NCBI GenBank assembly: GCA_029960065.1
Contig: JASCOF010000003.1
Location: 124,001 to 188,000 of the forward strand
Source: Flavobacteriaceae bacterium PS02336
GTDB lineage: Bacteria; Bacteroidota; Bacteroidia; Flavobacteriales; Flavobacteriaceae
Direction of reading: 5' to 3'
DNA length: 64,000 nt
Under the pieces are notes generated by a model. The model made no database searches and had not been told where the DNA came from. It was given only the letters and a program-made list of their open reading frames with translations. A program made the position numbers and the translations under genes. Shown piece by piece: positions 62,669 to 64,000 of this stretch; positions within the stretch are counted from its first letter, which is position 1, and each line of letters opens with the position of its first letter.

Positions 62669-64000
62669 TTATTTTACGAAGAAATTAATAGTTCTACTCA
62701 TTGAATCTCCGTCTGCATCTTTTACGGTTAGAACGAAAGAAGCGAATCCTTTTTCAACGGTTGTAAACTGAATTTCTTTTCCTTTTAAAACCACTTTTCC
62801 ATTTTTAAGATCAGAGAAAGTATAAACTGGTTTGTTTTCATAACCTTTGAAATAATCTGCAGCACTTAAAGTCTTTTTATCTTTTAGATTGATAAAATAA
62901 TGAGGCTGCGCTAACCAGTCTAAATAATTATCCAACTGTGTAAATCCATCTTTGTCAGTATCTTGATTTGCATCTGAGAAATCTCCAACAGGTGAATTTT
63001 CGTTTAAACCAAAGGCTTTTTCCCACCAGTTTGGTAATCCGTCATGATCTGTATCCCAATCTGCTGGACGAGTTTCTGACGCAAAATTTGGCCATCCGCC
63101 AACATCTTCTTCATTATCAATCATACCTCCCAAACCGCTTTTACTTCCCTTATAAGTAAAAGTTCCTTTTAAAGTTTCATCAATAATTCGGTTATCGTGT
63201 TTATCAAAAAACGGCTGGTTTGCTCCAACATCAGAAAGCACATCCTTATACGCTGCTTTAGCTGATTGCGTTTTTACATATGAAGGAAAAAATGGTTTAT
63301 CAACAAAAGTTTCATATTCTACGATCTCTTTATTTGTTGTAGTAAATTTTCTTCCTTTCTCCTGAGATTTTTCATCAAAATAACCCGGCATAACATTTCC
63401 GTCAAAATAATAACGCTGCATACCTTTTCCAACGCCTTCATGCTGTGCATTCAGCGCCACAAAAATTGCCGTTGAAGCTCCTGGTTTATAATAATTATTT
63501 ACAAAATTTACCTCGTTTGCACCGCCGTCAGTTGCTCTTTTTCCCCAATTGTACACCACATTATTTGTAATATCCAATCTTCCAGTGTAGAATCCGTCAC
63601 CGCTTAAACCACCGCCAATACTCCAGTTACGTCCATAATTGTGAGCCAATAAATTATGATGAAAACTTCCTATATCGCCGCCAATTGTCGCTGCATAGCC
63701 GTGCATTTTACCAGCTTCGTATTTTCCGTGTCCAGCAACATTTAACGCTTCTGAAATTAAAGTTCGCTGTAACGTAATGTGATGCGCTCCACGTGAACTA
63801 AACGACTCATCAATTGTCCAGCTTATCGAGCAATGATCGATAATACTATAATCTGCACCCGTTAATCCCATTCCGTCAAACGTTCTGCCTCCTCCAATAC
63901 GAACTTTTAGAAATCTCATTACACCATCATTTCCAGTCAAACCAATGGGAGCTCTGCTGATGGTAATTCCTTCACCCGGAGCAGTTTGTCCAGCAATAGT
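62669..64000 (-). CDS. PL1-like pectate lyase, N-terminus cut by window edge
   Basis: The reading frame is open to the right edge; 443 residues are visible, beginning TIAGQTAPGEGITISRAPIG, so an internal TTG at 63940 is not the true start. The beta-helix has LKVRIGGGRTFDGMGLTGADYSIIDHCSISWTIDESFSSRG and NVAGHGKYEAGKMHGYAATIGGD. Calcium-type repeats DTDHDGLPNWWEKAFG and DTDKDGFTQLDNY come next, then a C-terminal cadherin-like beta domain (FASFVLTVKDADGDSMSRTINFFVK). It is more distant from the two tandem PL1 lyases than they are from each other, so it probably has a different cleavage preference. Confidence 0.9.
   Translation of the reverse strand, partial: TIAGQTAPGEGITISRAPIGLTGNDGVMRFLKVRIGGGRTFDGMGLTGADYSIIDHCSISWTIDESFSSRGAHHITLQRTLISEALNVAGHGKYEAGKMHGYAATIGGDIGSFHHNLLAHNYGRNWSIGGGLSGDGFYTGRLDITNNVVYNWGKRATDGGANEVNFVNNYYKPGASTAIFVALNAQHEGVGKGMQRYYFDGNVMPGYFDEKSQEKGRKFTTTNKEIVEYETFVDKPFFPSYVKTQSAKAAYKDVLSDVGANQPFFDKHDNRIIDETLKGTFTYKGSKSGLGGMIDNEEDVGGWPNFASETRPADWDTDHDGLPNWWEKAFGLNENSPVGDFSDANQDTDKDGFTQLDNYLDWLAQPHYFINLKDKKTLSAADYFKGYENKPVYTFSDLKNGKVVLKGKEIQFTTVEKGFASFVLTVKDADGDSMSRTINFFVK

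Noticed and set aside
63938..63940. TTG at 63940 as start of the last PL1 gene
   Set aside because: The frame continues upstream as TIAGQTAPGEGI, a conserved PL1 motif, so the true start is beyond the window.
1..64000. tRNA, rRNA, transposase, integrase or phage genes
   Set aside because: No sequence resembling these was found on either strand; the repeats lack any associated transposase in the window.

Overview
The window is AT-rich DNA from a Flavobacterium-type bacterium (Bacteroidota). The evidence is a SusC/SusD outer-membrane pair, a SusD lipoprotein with a Cys-Ser-Asp-Asp export signal, TAnnTTTG-type -7 promoter boxes, LytS/LytTR regulation, and many long inverted repeats between genes of the kind common in flavobacterial genomes. 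I recognise families from sequence motifs only; no species is claimed. Apart from lytS/lytR every gene is on the minus strand.

Region 1 (1-10.1 kb) looks like a glycoprotein-glycan (N-glycan-like) module: a sodium:solute symporter (cut by the left edge), a GH92 alpha-mannosidase, a LytS-type kinase and LytTR regulator, a two-domain NagB deaminase, and a GH29 alpha-L-fucosidase. The three catabolic transcription units share a 15-bp element followed 28-29 nt later by the same -7 box, so they look like one regulon, most simply that of the adjacent two-component system.

Region 2 (10.2-13.9 kb) is an unrelated six-gene run: an SDR oxidoreductase, a small dimeric-barrel-like protein, an AraC regulator, a MazG-like protein, a YdeI-like protein and a Pr6Pr-like membrane protein. 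Two perfect TTGTAGCC repeats 21 bp apart precede it, as expected for an AraC-type operator.

Region 3 (14.2-64 kb) is a very large pectin utilisation locus. Read in transcription order from the right edge it holds a PL1 pectate lyase (cut by the edge), GH127, CE8 pectin methylesterase, SusC, SusD, PL1, a DUF3826-like protein, PL1, a beta-helix/TIM-barrel fusion, GH140 apiosidase-like, GH28 polygalacturonase, a GH43-like propeller, a sialidase-like propeller, GH78, an STN-esterase fusion, GH95, an (alpha/alpha)6 MGH1-like glycosidase, a helical-repeat protein, GH78, a second sialidase-like propeller, a sugar isomerase-like lipoprotein, a zincin-fold-plus-barrel glycosidase and two GH2 enzymes. 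Lyases, methylesterase and GH28 would open homogalacturonan; SusCD would import the oligomers; periplasmic rhamnosidases, galactosidases, fucosidase/galactosidase, arabinofuranosidase and apiosidase would trim side chains. This fits rhamnogalacturonan and possibly apiose-bearing pectin.

The susCD promoter and the promoter of the sialidase-like gene 33 kb away share a tandem 10-bp-spaced repeat placed exactly 22 nt before an almost identical -7 box. Most gaps in region 3 are filled by long inverted repeats of several families. No tRNA, rRNA, insertion sequence, phage gene or CRISPR array was seen.
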